DNA of 64,000 bases from HTCC2207 sp002685195 (GTDB lineage: Bacteria; Pseudomonadota; Gammaproteobacteria; Pseudomonadales; Porticoccaceae): the NCBI GenBank assembly GCA_051201675.1, contig CP179212.1, forward strand, positions 248,001 through 312,000, given 5' to 3'. Below, piece by piece: positions 27,777-36,355 of the stretch. Under the pieces are notes generated by a model that was not told where the DNA came from, did no database searches, and worked only from the letters and a program-made list of their open reading frames with translations. Numbering within the stretch: the first letter of the stretch is position 1; every line of letters begins with the position of its first letter. The position numbers and the translations under genes were made by a program.

Positions 27777-28321
27777 TGTCTTATATTTTAAACGCACTTA
27801 AAAAAGCTGAGAGAGACCGTCTTCGAGAGGATCCAAAAGAATTGGACGATTTTGCAAGTGCCCATTGGGATCCCTATAAACCTGAAGCGGTTAAAGATTC
27901 GTCTTGGTTAAAAGTTACGGTAGTGTTGGTACCATTGGCCGTGTTAATTGGAGTTTATTTTGGTTCCACTAAGATGACCCAAGTGGAAGCGCCAAAATTA
28001 TCACCTGCGATGGATGATTCAATACTACAAGTCGATGAATCTACAAATAGTTCCTCAGGGGAGCCATTACAGACAATTGAGACGCAACCTCTACCGATAG
28101 ATCCTGTACAGATTAAAAATGAAGCCCTATCTGTACCTGACTTAGTGATTGCTGGACATATGTATCTTAATCAAGGCTCGACATCGAACCGACTGTTTAT
28201 TGGAGAAAGAAGCTTCCGTGAAGGCGATGCAATAGACTCGGTCTGGACCCTGGTGGCCATCAATTCGGATAGCTTTATGATTCGTGCAGATGATCGGGTT
28301 GAGACGATTCCTTTTCGTTAA
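27776..28321 (+). CDS. gspB: General secretion protein GspB
   Basis: Bitopic protein of 181 residues starting 'MSYILNALKKAERDR', the GspB/ExeB hallmark, with one membrane helix (about 43-62) and a C-terminal periplasmic domain ('PDLVIAGHMYLNQ...RSFREGDAI'). It forms the complex with GspA that helps place the secretin. Last gene of the cluster; its end overlaps the convergent aceK end by 4 bases, so no separate terminator region exists. Confidence 0.9.
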   Translation: MSYILNALKKAERDRLREDPKELDDFASAHWDPYKPEAVKDSSWLKVTVVLVPLAVLIGVYFGSTKMTQVEAPKLSPAMDDSILQVDESTNSSSGEPLQTIETQPLPIDPVQIKNEALSVPDLVIAGHMYLNQGSTSNRLFIGERSFREGDAIDSVWTLVAINSDSFMIRADDRVETIPFR

Positions 28322-30087
28322 TCCGCAAAGACTTCTAGCTGAGATACTTTGCCGCGATCAAATCGTTTCGCTCTCCGATAGGGGAACACATCAACGACAT
28401 AACCCTCACGAATTCGCTCCTGTAGATCGGTCCAGAAATTGACGTCATAGAGCTCACTATGCATGGACTCGAACATTTTTCTCGCTTTGGTGTTACCTGA
28501 GAAAAATAGTCTGAACTCTTCGGGAAAAATATCATCAGGATTCACGGTATACCAAGTACCTGATTGCATCTCTTCTTGCTCGGTACGAGGTTCAGGAATT
28601 CGGCGAAAATTGCATTGGGTGAGAGTGGCTATTTCGTCATAATCATAAAACACCACGCGACCATGACGGGTAACGCCGAAGTTTTTAAGAGGCATATCTC
28701 CTGGAAATATATTAGCCGCGGCTAATTGTTTTATGCAGTTGCCATATTCTTCCATGGCGCTTTTTATCTCATTATCATCAGCGCTTTCTAAGAAAATATT
28801 TAAGGGCGTCATGTATCGCTCGGTATATAGATGCCTTATCAAAAGTTTGTCATCACGAATTTCTATTTGTGATGGGGCAACCTTTTGTAACTCGTCTAGA
28901 AGTTCCTTTGAAAATCGATTAAGAGGAAATATAAGATTATCGAATTCCTGAGTATCGGCCATACGGCCAATACGATCATGGCGAGAAACCAGCCGGTATT
29001 TTTCACGCACTATCTGATGAGTCACTTCTTTGGGAGGGGCGAATTTGTCTTTGATAATTTTAAATACAATATTATAAGAGGGCAGGGTGAATACAGACAT
29101 CACCATACCTTTGATGCCAGGTGCAACCACAAACTCATCAGATGAGTTGTTTAGATGACCGACAAGTTGGCGATAAAACTCACTCTTAGCATGTTTTGGA
29201 AACCCCAGTGAGTTGTATATTTCATAATCAAGTTTGTTAGGCATCAAATGTTTCAGGAAATGTGCATATTGATATGGAAGAGGGGCATCGACCATAAAGT
29301 GATTACGAGTAAAGCTAAATACGACGCTGAGCTCATCGGCATCAAAGAGAGCGGTATCGACGTAGAGTCCATCTTGCTCATTATTTAGAATCACTAGAGC
29401 CATTGGGAAAGTTTGGTTCCCATCCACTACTCGACCTACCATATAGGCAGCTTTACTGCGATAAAAAGTTGATTCAAGTAAATCAAATTTAATCTTGTCA
29501 GGTGTATTCTTGAGGTGTGGGGCTACCTCTTTTACAAATACGTCCATGATGCAATCTAAATCTAATGACAGATCTTCCATTGGTAAGGAAAATTCTGCCT
29601 CTTCGAGAATGCGTTTAAATGTATCGCGGAAACCCTCCCCCTCGTATCGAACATAAATACTGTACTCAGCCTCGGGCGCTTCGATTAGCTGGGATGAGAT
29701 CACATAGATAATATCGTCGCTGATCTTGTCATGATCATGAATATCACTGAACACAGAATTAAAAAATGTTTCTGCGATTTCAAAATTAGGAAAATTGAAT
29801 ACCAACTGTGTATAGGCCTTTTTAGCCTCTCGCCAAAGAGTGAGATTTTCTAAATCTTTGTTAGTGACCATACCAAGGTATTGGACTGTCTGTGCTACCT
29901 TATCTTTGTATAGCTCCAGACGCTCCACGTTAGCCTCGCGCACACCATGCCAATCGGCCTTCTCAAATCGCGCTTTTGCGGTTAGTGTTGAATTGAGATA
30001 GTCAGCAAAATAACTGCGGAATCCATTGAGTATGGTTTTCGCCATACGCCGCGCTGTAGAATTGTGTATTAGCGGTTGCAGTGCCAT
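28318..30087 (-). CDS. aceK: Isocitrate dehydrogenase kinase/phosphatase AceK
   Basis: Bifunctional enzyme of 589 residues that phosphorylates and dephosphorylates isocitrate dehydrogenase and so sets flow between TCA cycle and glyoxylate bypass. Conserved features include 'VAPGIKGMVMSVFTLPSYNIVFKIIKD' (ATP-binding region, described in part), 'DMPLKNFGVTRHGRVVFYDYDEI' (catalytic) and length near the usual ~580. aceA/aceB are not in the window. Convergent with gspB. Its presence implies growth on acetate or fatty acids. Confidence 0.96.
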   Translation of the reverse strand: MALQPLIHNSTARRMAKTILNGFRSYFADYLNSTLTAKARFEKADWHGVREANVERLELYKDKVAQTVQYLGMVTNKDLENLTLWREAKKAYTQLVFNFPNFEIAETFFNSVFSDIHDHDKISDDIIYVISSQLIEAPEAEYSIYVRYEGEGFRDTFKRILEEAEFSLPMEDLSLDLDCIMDVFVKEVAPHLKNTPDKIKFDLLESTFYRSKAAYMVGRVVDGNQTFPMALVILNNEQDGLYVDTALFDADELSVVFSFTRNHFMVDAPLPYQYAHFLKHLMPNKLDYEIYNSLGFPKHAKSEFYRQLVGHLNNSSDEFVVAPGIKGMVMSVFTLPSYNIVFKIIKDKFAPPKEVTHQIVREKYRLVSRHDRIGRMADTQEFDNLIFPLNRFSKELLDELQKVAPSQIEIRDDKLLIRHLYTERYMTPLNIFLESADDNEIKSAMEEYGNCIKQLAAANIFPGDMPLKNFGVTRHGRVVFYDYDEIATLTQCNFRRIPEPRTEQEEMQSGTWYTVNPDDIFPEEFRLFFSGNTKARKMFESMHSELYDVNFWTDLQERIREGYVVDVFPYRRAKRFDRGKVSQLEVFAD

Positions 30088-30106
30088 AAACTAGATCTCG
30101 CAGACC

Positions 30107-30769
30107 TTAATCTAACAGTTTTCTTAGATTATTAAGTTGCTGTTGATTATGCTTCTTAGTCGCCGGTAATTCAGTCAATTCAGCCACTGAGGCTGTTGCA
30201 TCAACAATAAGCTTCTCTCCAGCCAAAACACGATCGCAGTACTGTTGATAAATTTCAGTGAAAGCAGGAAGTGCCTTTGACTCAATTTCATTGGCCAACA
30301 TGTGCCAGCCAGCATCACGACCTGTTAGATAAACCGCTGGATGAGACCATTGTTGTTGAGCTTTAGGGCTGCGTTTATTACAGGCTTCTTGATAGGCTTT
30401 TCTCGGATTAGGCAGTCCAGCGGGCATGCCAACCTGACGGCAGGCGCTTAGCATTTTATGCAGTGTAGGTAGGTATTCACTCTCTGCGATAATTTTTTCT
30501 GCGGCACCGCAAATAGTCTCAGAAGAGAAGTGGTCTAGTTTACTCAACCAGAGTTTCTTGGCGAGATTTTCAGACTTTGTGTTGTCACCGAATGCACTGT
30601 AGTACTGGTTGTGATAATTCACTCGAAACAAAGCAAAAACCTGATTGACGGCATCAACCAGTTTAGGGTTTATTGGCGAAGCCTTAGGACGCCCAGCTGC
30701 GGTCGGAGAGCGCGTCGATGATGCTGCGATCTCGGATGCGACCTTTTGAATGTCCTTGCTGTTTGCCAT
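30107..30769 (-). CDS. Lambda P-like replication protein (candidate helicase loader)
   Basis: Protein of 220 residues that resembles phage replication protein P, which delivers DnaB helicase. Similar features are 'INPKLVDAVNQVFALFR', 'EYLPTLHKMLSACRQVGMPAGLPNPRKAY' (seen in parts), 'HPAVYLTGRDAGWHML' and 'YQQYCDRVLAGEKL'. The first 30 residues are low-complexity and overlap the DnaT-like gene by 86 bases in another frame; no better start is seen. No other phage genes lie nearby, so it looks like a resident chromosomal copy. Function as a helicase loader is inferred from family and partner. Confidence 0.7.
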   Translation of the reverse strand: MANSKDIQKVASEIAASSTRSPTAAGRPKASPINPKLVDAVNQVFALFRVNYHNQYYSAFGDNTKSENLAKKLWLSKLDHFSSETICGAAEKIIAESEYLPTLHKMLSACRQVGMPAGLPNPRKAYQEACNKRSPKAQQQWSHPAVYLTGRDAGWHMLANEIESKALPAFTEIYQQYCDRVLAGEKLIVDATASVAELTELPATKKHNQQQLNNLRKLLD

Positions 30770-31802
30770 TTGAAGATTCCGTAGTTAATTTACTTTGGTA
30801 TGCCCACTGTCGTTTCACATACTGCAAAAATTTGGTACTCCACGAACATTGCGGTGTGCCGTTCTCCTGCCAGTATAAAACAAACTCAGGAATAATTTTT
30901 TCAGCAAAGGAACGCTCTATATTTGCCATCTGTAATACATCATATACCGCTTCCTTGGGTTGCCATTGGGAGGTGATTATTCGTGGCATGCTGTCTTGAT
31001 CCATGATTCCAGTAAAGAACTGCCATTGGCGTCGTACATGATGAATAAATTTAGAGTCCCAAGTACTAGAGAGATCTCCTCGATCACGCCAGTATAGAAT
31101 AAACTCTGGTATGGCATCGTCAACAAAATTGCCACTGATGCCACCTTTGGTGATGAGAATATCCAAAGCATCAATTGAAGGTCTCCAGGCTTCTGTTACT
31201 GAGACTTCTTTGCTCTTTCTATTTTGAGTTGCCTGAGCTTGTTGCCACTGCCGCCATACTTCTTTGATATATTTTGATTCCCAACTATGGCGGGGTACAT
31301 TTCTATCGCGCCAATAGGACACGAATTGTGGAATTTGCTGTTGTGCAAATTCTTTAGTCACTCCCAACTGAGCCAATTGCCTTAGTGCATCTTCACTAGG
31401 CTGCCAACTGCCTCCGATAGTCTTCGCTGACTTTGGCTGATTTTGCATAACCATCGAACGATTGACACCCGAGGAGTTGACTAATGTGGATTGCGATCCA
31501 GATGTTTCGTTGAAGGCAAATTTAAATGCCTGACCGGCTGTGAATGGGCCGCCGCTAATCAAAAGCAGTCCTTTTTCATGCAAGCTTGCTGACAGCCGAC
31601 GAACATCATCTTGCCCCCAGAACGGTGATAGTGTGAGGAGCTTCTCACTTGGTAGGGTTACCCAATTAAAACCATTACTGGTCTCAGGATTTCCATGGGT
31701 GATACATTCCTGCAAAAGTTGCAACAACACCGTTTCTTCAAGACCGATAGTAGCGGCCAAAGTAGGCGAAATGACAATAGGTTTTTCCGGAATTAAGGAC
31801 AT
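30684..31802 (-). CDS. DnaT-like primosomal protein with three tandem DnaT C-terminal domains
   Basis: Protein of 372 residues. Residues about 10-85 look like a winged-helix domain of phage replication proteins ('IGLEETVLLQLLQECI', 'FWGQDDVRRLSASLHEKGLL'). Then come three copies of a DnaT-type single-strand-DNA-binding domain: W133-W186, W206-W260 and W280-W333, each of the form W-x-P-x4-(D/A)...IPxFxxYWxxx...WxxK(F/Y)...RQW. E. coli DnaT has one such domain and works with PriA, PriB and DnaC in replication restart. The stop overlaps the P-like gene, so the two are co-expressed. The role is inferred. Confidence 0.8.
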   Translation of the reverse strand: MSLIPEKPIVISPTLAATIGLEETVLLQLLQECITHGNPETSNGFNWVTLPSEKLLTLSPFWGQDDVRRLSASLHEKGLLLISGGPFTAGQAFKFAFNETSGSQSTLVNSSGVNRSMVMQNQPKSAKTIGGSWQPSEDALRQLAQLGVTKEFAQQQIPQFVSYWRDRNVPRHSWESKYIKEVWRQWQQAQATQNRKSKEVSVTEAWRPSIDALDILITKGGISGNFVDDAIPEFILYWRDRGDLSSTWDSKFIHHVRRQWQFFTGIMDQDSMPRIITSQWQPKEAVYDVLQMANIERSFAEKIIPEFVLYWQENGTPQCSWSTKFLQYVKRQWAYQSKLTTESSNGKQQGHSKGRIRDRSIIDALSDRSWAS

Positions 31803-31916
31803 CGTATTACTGTATCAGAAAGCCACCGATTGGACGAGATAAACCTAACACAGGGCCGTATGTATATTTACGTAACAAAAATTCACCTCATCCTTCGTTA
31901 TTTCAAATACTATTAG

Positions 31917-31936
31917 TACTGTACATAACAACAGTA
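31917..31936. promoter_or_regulatory. LexA-box-like palindrome between the DnaT-like gene and radA
   Basis: The site reads TACTGT-N8-ACAGTA, matching the gammaproteobacterial LexA core CTGT-N8-ACAG exactly (core 31919-31934). It is about 40 bases before the radA start and 115 bases before the divergent DnaT-like start. It could place one or both under SOS control. Not tested against chance occurrence. Confidence 0.6.
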
Positions 31937-31975
31937 ATGAGCTTAAATACAACTTACTAGGAATAGGAGAGTTAC

Positions 31976-33346
31976 GTGGCGAGCAAGACTAAATCAGCTT
32001 TCGTTTGCAATGACTGTGGAGCTGATTATCGGAAATGGCAAGGGCAATGTAGTGAATGCAATGCATGGAACACATTGTCTGAGGTGCGTTTAGGACCTTC
32101 ATCAAGAGGTGGAGTTGTTCTGCGTCCGGGCTTCGCTGGGAGTGTAGATAGTGCCGTTAAAACTTTGTCTGAGATCGCCCTTGATGAAATCCCAAGAATA
32201 AGCTCAGGAACTGGCGAGCTAGATTTGGTGCTGGGCGGTGGGTTTGTGCCCGGGTCTTGTGTGCTACTTGGAGGGGAGCCTGGTGCTGGTAAGAGTACAG
32301 TTTTGTTGCAGACCCTCTGTACCATGGCTGACAGCAACAGTGCGCTATATGTGACTGGTGAAGAATCACCGCAGCAGGTGGCTATGCGTGCAGCTCGACT
32401 AGATTTACCTACTGATAAGCTCGAAATTATGGCAGAGACATCGGTGGAGACGGTCTGTGCTATTGCCGAGCAGAAGCGCCCCAAAGTACTAGTCATTGAC
32501 TCTATTCAAGTGATGCATTTGGAAGAAGTGGCCTCTGCGCCGGGCAGTGTCTCTCAGGTCCGCGAAAGTGCGGCAATGTTAGTAAGATTTGCCAAACAAA
32601 CTGGAACAGTACTAATTATGGTGGGTCATGTGACCAAAGATGGATCCTTAGCAGGTCCTAAAGTGTTAGAGCATATGATTGATTGCTCCTTAATGCTAGA
32701 GGGCTCCAGTGATAGCCATTTTAGGACACTCCGCAGTAACAAGAATCGTTTTGGTGCGGTAAATGAACTTGGCGTCTTCGCAATGACTGACAAAGGCTTG
32801 CGTGAAGTACCAAATCCTTCAGCGATATTTTTGCAGCGTGGAGAGGAAGTGTCATCTGGTAGTGTTGTAATGGTGGTTTGGGAGGGCACACGACCGCTTC
32901 TGGTGGAACTGCAGGCATTAGTCGATGATAGTCATTTAGGTAACCCACGCCGAGTTACAGTCGGATTAGATCACAATCGATTATCAATGCTATTGGCAGT
33001 TCTGCATCGACACGGCGGTATCATGGTGGGTGATCAAGATGTATTTGTAAATGTGGTAGGTGGGGTCAAAGTGCTTGAGACCAGTGCCGATTTAGCGTTG
33101 ATACTGTCAGTGATATCTAGTTTTCGAGATAGTCCCCTACCCAAAGATTTGGTTGTTTTTGGCGAGGTAGGACTAGCTGGAGAAATTCGACCCGTCGCAA
33201 ACGGTCAAGAACGTTTGCGAGAAGCTGCTAAGCACGGGTTTAGTCGTGCTATCGTGCCCGCGGCGAATATGCCTAAACAACCTATAAAAGGCATGACGAT
33301 AGTGCCTGTGCGAAGGGTAACTGAAGCCCTTGAGGCGCTATCTTAG
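31976..33346 (+). CDS. radA: DNA repair protein RadA
   Basis: RecA-like branch-migration protein of 456 residues. An N-terminal zinc finger has C11, C14, C25 and C28. Walker A 'LLGGEPGAGKSTVLLQ' lies near residues 96-111, the RadA-specific KNRFG motif near 255, and a Lon-protease-like C-terminal domain from about 290 ('VGLAGEIRPVANGQERL'). GTG start at 31976 is preceded by AGGAG. Divergent from the DnaT/P-like genes across 173 bases that contain the LexA-like site. Confidence 0.96.
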   Translation: MASKTKSAFVCNDCGADYRKWQGQCSECNAWNTLSEVRLGPSSRGGVVLRPGFAGSVDSAVKTLSEIALDEIPRISSGTGELDLVLGGGFVPGSCVLLGGEPGAGKSTVLLQTLCTMADSNSALYVTGEESPQQVAMRAARLDLPTDKLEIMAETSVETVCAIAEQKRPKVLVIDSIQVMHLEEVASAPGSVSQVRESAAMLVRFAKQTGTVLIMVGHVTKDGSLAGPKVLEHMIDCSLMLEGSSDSHFRTLRSNKNRFGAVNELGVFAMTDKGLREVPNPSAIFLQRGEEVSSGSVVMVVWEGTRPLLVELQALVDDSHLGNPRRVTVGLDHNRLSMLLAVLHRHGGIMVGDQDVFVNVVGGVKVLETSADLALILSVISSFRDSPLPKDLVVFGEVGLAGEIRPVANGQERLREAAKHGFSRAIVPAANMPKQPIKGMTIVPVRRVTEALEALS

Positions 33347-33793
33347 CCTCCTGCTTTTTGGCAAGTTATGATCAACTCGTCATTATCACGACAAATATTA
33401 ATTTGTTCTTAAAGTTGTTTGACATCTAAGTACCTCGGGCGTACATTTCCCACTCTTGCTTCGGCAACAGGTTCTTGATACTAGAAAGCTTAGTTGAAAG
33501 TTAAACGGGAAATCGGTGCGCTAGCTCCATTATTGTAAATAGCCAACCCGATACTGCCCCCGCAACGGTAAATAAGAATGTTCGATAGTAACGCCACTGT
33601 GCAATCGCATGGGAAGGTTATCGAATAGAGCAGATAGCTCACTTATGAGTCCGGAGACCGGCCTGTCGCTACGCAGACAAACCGCGGGGTGCGGTCTTGT
33701 GCTGATTGACAGATTCTGTCGTTCCGCCCGTCTATTGCTCCTCGTACCTTTTTAAACGGAATCACTCGGGTGTGAGTGCAAGAGATCTATAAT
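33347..33793 (+). other. Leader region of btuB holding the cobalamin riboswitch
   Basis: Non-coding stretch between radA and btuB. Bases 33464-33669 are the riboswitch. Downstream are two small hairpins: ACCGC/GCGGT at 33681-33695 and GACAG/CTGTC at 33708-33720. The GACAG arm is also complementary to the 3' strand of the riboswitch closing helix (CTGTC within 33662-33669), which could form the switch. No clear promoter was identified in 33347-33460. Confidence 0.6.
33464..33669 (+). ncRNA. Cobalamin (B12) riboswitch
   Basis: The conserved order is present: a closing helix (GCAACAGG at 33464-33471 with CCTGTCGC at 33662-33669, one mismatch), 'GGGAAATCGGTG', 'TGCCCCCGCAACGGTA', 'GCCACTG', 'GGGAAGG' and the B12-box 'GAGTCCGGAGACCGGCC' near the 3' end. 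It lies 125 bases upstream of btuB. Adenosylcobalamin binding is expected to switch off the downstream uptake genes. Confidence 0.95.
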
Positions 33794-35704
33794 ATGAAGT
33801 TAAACAAACATTACTCCGCAGCGTTTGCGCTGGCGGTTAGCTCCTTTAGCGCGCAAGTAATATCAGATACTAATGCAGAAATAGAAGAAGTTCTTGTATC
33901 TGCGTCCCTTATCCCTATCACAGCTTCTCGTTCAGCCAATGCTGTTACCGTGATTGACAGAGCGCAATTAAGAAACCGTGCAACGGTTAGTCTTAGTAAT
34001 ATTCTTCGCGATGTCCCTGGATTTTCAGTGAGTCAAGTTGGAGTTTTAGGATCGCAAACTCAGATTCGTGTGCGTGGTGCAGAGGCTAATCATTTGCTTG
34101 TAACAATTGATGGAGTCGAAGCCAATGACCCTTCTCAAGGTGATGAGTTTAGCTGGGGAACCCTTACTGCGTCCGACATTGAGCGTATTGAAATTATTCG
34201 TGGACCACAGAGTTCACTGCGAGGCAGTGATGCAGTGGCAGGCGTAGTAAACATTATTACTCGAAGTGCTGAAAAATCCAGTGTTGGTCTGTTCTTAGAA
34301 AGTGGTAGCTGGGCTACTCATCATAGTGGATTTAACATTGGTCATAAACAAGGTGATTTCGATATTCGCTTCGGCCTGAGTCATATTGAGTCAGAGGGAG
34401 ATAATATTGCTCGCACAGGCGATGAAAATGATGGTTATCGTAACACTACCTATAACATCAGATCAGGTCTGAAGTTGAGTGATCAGATCGACATCTCATT
34501 TGCTGCGCGAGAGTCTGATGGTATGAATCAATTTGACGCTGATAATGATTTTGATGGCTTGATTGAAGATCAAGACAGAGTCTCAGAGTTCGAAAATAGC
34601 ACTATGCGTTTTCAAGGCGACTATTCCTCCAAAGATGGTACTTGGCAGCACAAAGTTCTGATAAGCCAGTCCAAAAGCGATAATAACGCTTTTGCAGACA
34701 AGGCTAAGGGCAATGTAACCGCATCAACAAAAGATCAAATTCAGTATATCGGGTCTTTTACGTGGGATCAGGGCGCACAGAATATTGCTGCTTTAGTTGA
34801 GCGTGAAAAAGAAGATTGGATGCAGCGCGGTGAGATAACATGGGGCGTTTATGACCCTAATCAAGATCGGGAGCGTGATACTGATAGCGTGGCGGTTGAG
34901 TATCGTACGGATATTAATGACCATCTAACGCTAGCTGCCAGTGCTCGGCATGATGATAATTCTGAGTTTGACAGCGCAAAGACTTACAGAGCAGAAGCGA
35001 TTTATCAATTAACAGAGGCAATACGTCTTCGCGGTGCCGTGGGTACGGCGGTTAAAAACCCAACATTTACCGAGCGCTTTGGTTTTTATACCAATTTCAT
35101 TGGTAACCCAAATCTAATTCCCGAAGAATCGACAAGCTGGGAGTTAGGTGCTGATCAATTAATTATGGGTGGTGCTTTAACTCTATCCCTTACCATATTC
35201 GAAGCAGAGTTAGAGAATGAAATAGACGGATTTGTCTATGATCCAGCGACCTTTGCGTATACCTCTAGCAATATTAATGGTACAAGTGAGCGCAAAGGTG
35301 CTGAACTAAGTGCGGTGGGTAATATATCTGAATCAATGTCACTGTCTGCGGCTTATACCTATACTGATTCAACAGGCGATGATGCCGTCAGAGAAGTGCG
35401 AAGACCGAGACACATTGCAAGTCTAAATTTAGGATGGCAGGCAGCTCATAATCTTCATTTAAATACCAATATTCAGTTTACTGGAGAGCAGACTGATGTT
35501 TACTTCCCACCTTTTCCGGAGCCATCACAGGTTGTTGCTTTAAGTAACCACACTTTGGTCAATATTAATCTTAATTACTCGGCGACTGAGAAGTTTGAGA
35601 TGTACCTTAAGCTAGAAAATGCTCTTAATGAAAACTATGAGGAAGTATTTGGTTATCAGACACTAGGTTTCGGTGCCAGCTTGGGATTGCGCTATAGTAT
35701 GTAA
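33794..35704 (+). CDS. btuB: TonB-dependent vitamin B12 outer-membrane receptor BtuB
   Basis: Outer-membrane transporter of 636 residues. Signal peptide (about 1-25), TonB box-like 'EEVLVSAS', plug domain ('LSNILRDVPGFSVSQVG', 'IRVRGAEANHLLVTIDGVEANDP', 'IERIEIIRGPQSSLRGSDAVAGVVNIIT' in part) and a 22-strand barrel ending in 'LGLRYSM' with an aromatic-containing last strand. ATG 33794 is chosen; the frame extends six codons upstream to a GTG with poorer context. Control by the riboswitch and the downstream btuCDF genes identify the ligand as a cobamide. Confidence 0.95.
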   Translation: MKLNKHYSAAFALAVSSFSAQVISDTNAEIEEVLVSASLIPITASRSANAVTVIDRAQLRNRATVSLSNILRDVPGFSVSQVGVLGSQTQIRVRGAEANHLLVTIDGVEANDPSQGDEFSWGTLTASDIERIEIIRGPQSSLRGSDAVAGVVNIITRSAEKSSVGLFLESGSWATHHSGFNIGHKQGDFDIRFGLSHIESEGDNIARTGDENDGYRNTTYNIRSGLKLSDQIDISFAARESDGMNQFDADNDFDGLIEDQDRVSEFENSTMRFQGDYSSKDGTWQHKVLISQSKSDNNAFADKAKGNVTASTKDQIQYIGSFTWDQGAQNIAALVEREKEDWMQRGEITWGVYDPNQDRERDTDSVAVEYRTDINDHLTLAASARHDDNSEFDSAKTYRAEAIYQLTEAIRLRGAVGTAVKNPTFTERFGFYTNFIGNPNLIPEESTSWELGADQLIMGGALTLSLTIFEAELENEIDGFVYDPATFAYTSSNINGTSERKGAELSAVGNISESMSLSAAYTYTDSTGDDAVREVRRPRHIASLNLGWQAAHNLHLNTNIQFTGEQTDVYFPPFPEPSQVVALSNHTLVNINLNYSATEKFEMYLKLENALNENYEEVFGYQTLGFGASLGLRYSM

Positions 35705-35740
35705 ACCACTCCTCTTTTGAAAAAAATAAGGCTTTTAAAT

Positions 35741-36355
35741 ATGACAGACAAAAATAGTGAGAAAGAAGAGCGACATAAGAAAAAGATGCAAAAGCAAAAG
35801 CAGAGTATTGATGCAACAATCGCCTCTGCTGTCAAAGAACAAGGGGTCGTTGTTTTACTCACTGGCGATGGCAAGGGCAAGACTAGCTCAGCATTTGGCA
35901 TGGTTTTGCGAGCTCTTGGATATGGATATAGAGTTGGCGTAGTTCAGTTTATAAAGGGAGAGCAATTGTCTGGAGAAGAATTGTATCTTAAAAATGAATT
36001 ACCAGAAGTAGACTTTTATCAAATGGGAACGGGATTTACTTGGGATACTCAGGATCGCTCAGGTGATATTGCAGCAGCAGAAAAAACGTGGGCCGTAGTT
36101 GAGCCTATGTTAAAAGATGAACGTTACCATTTGGTGATTTTAGATGAAATTACCTACATGCTAAGTTTCAAATACCTGGATGAAGATAGAATAATTAATG
36201 CCATAAAAGCACGACCCAAAAATCAAAGTGTTGTTTTAACAGGGCGTGGCGGCGGAAGTGCTATTAGAGATATTGCTGATACGGTGTCTGAAGTTAAAGA
36301 TATAAAGCACGCCTACCATTCAGGTATAAAGGCTCGTAAGGGCGTGGACTTTTAA
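35741..36355 (+). CDS. cobO: Cob(I)alamin adenosyltransferase, CobA/CobO/BtuR family
   Basis: ATP:corrinoid adenosyltransferase of 204 residues that makes coenzyme B12 from imported corrinoids. P-loop 'LLTGDGKGKTSSAFGM' (about 46-60), 'VGVVQFIKGE', 'VILDEITYML' and 'VVLTGRGG' are family motifs. ATG 35741 is preferred over an upstream TTG (35717) because AAGG sits nine bases upstream. 36 bases after btuB; the next gene starts right after its stop. Confidence 0.95.
   Translation: MTDKNSEKEERHKKKMQKQKQSIDATIASAVKEQGVVVLLTGDGKGKTSSAFGMVLRALGYGYRVGVVQFIKGEQLSGEELYLKNELPEVDFYQMGTGFTWDTQDRSGDIAAAEKTWAVVEPMLKDERYHLVILDEITYMLSFKYLDEDRIINAIKARPKNQSVVLTGRGGGSAIRDIADTVSEVKDIKHAYHSGIKARKGVDF

Noticed and set aside
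30107..31802. Prophage remnant, because of P-like and DnaT-like genes
   Set aside because: No integrase, capsid, lysis gene or attachment repeats nearby, and flanks are housekeeping genes.
32026..32496. 156-codon open frame antisense to radA
   Set aside because: Shadow frame inside a well-conserved gene, without its own signals.
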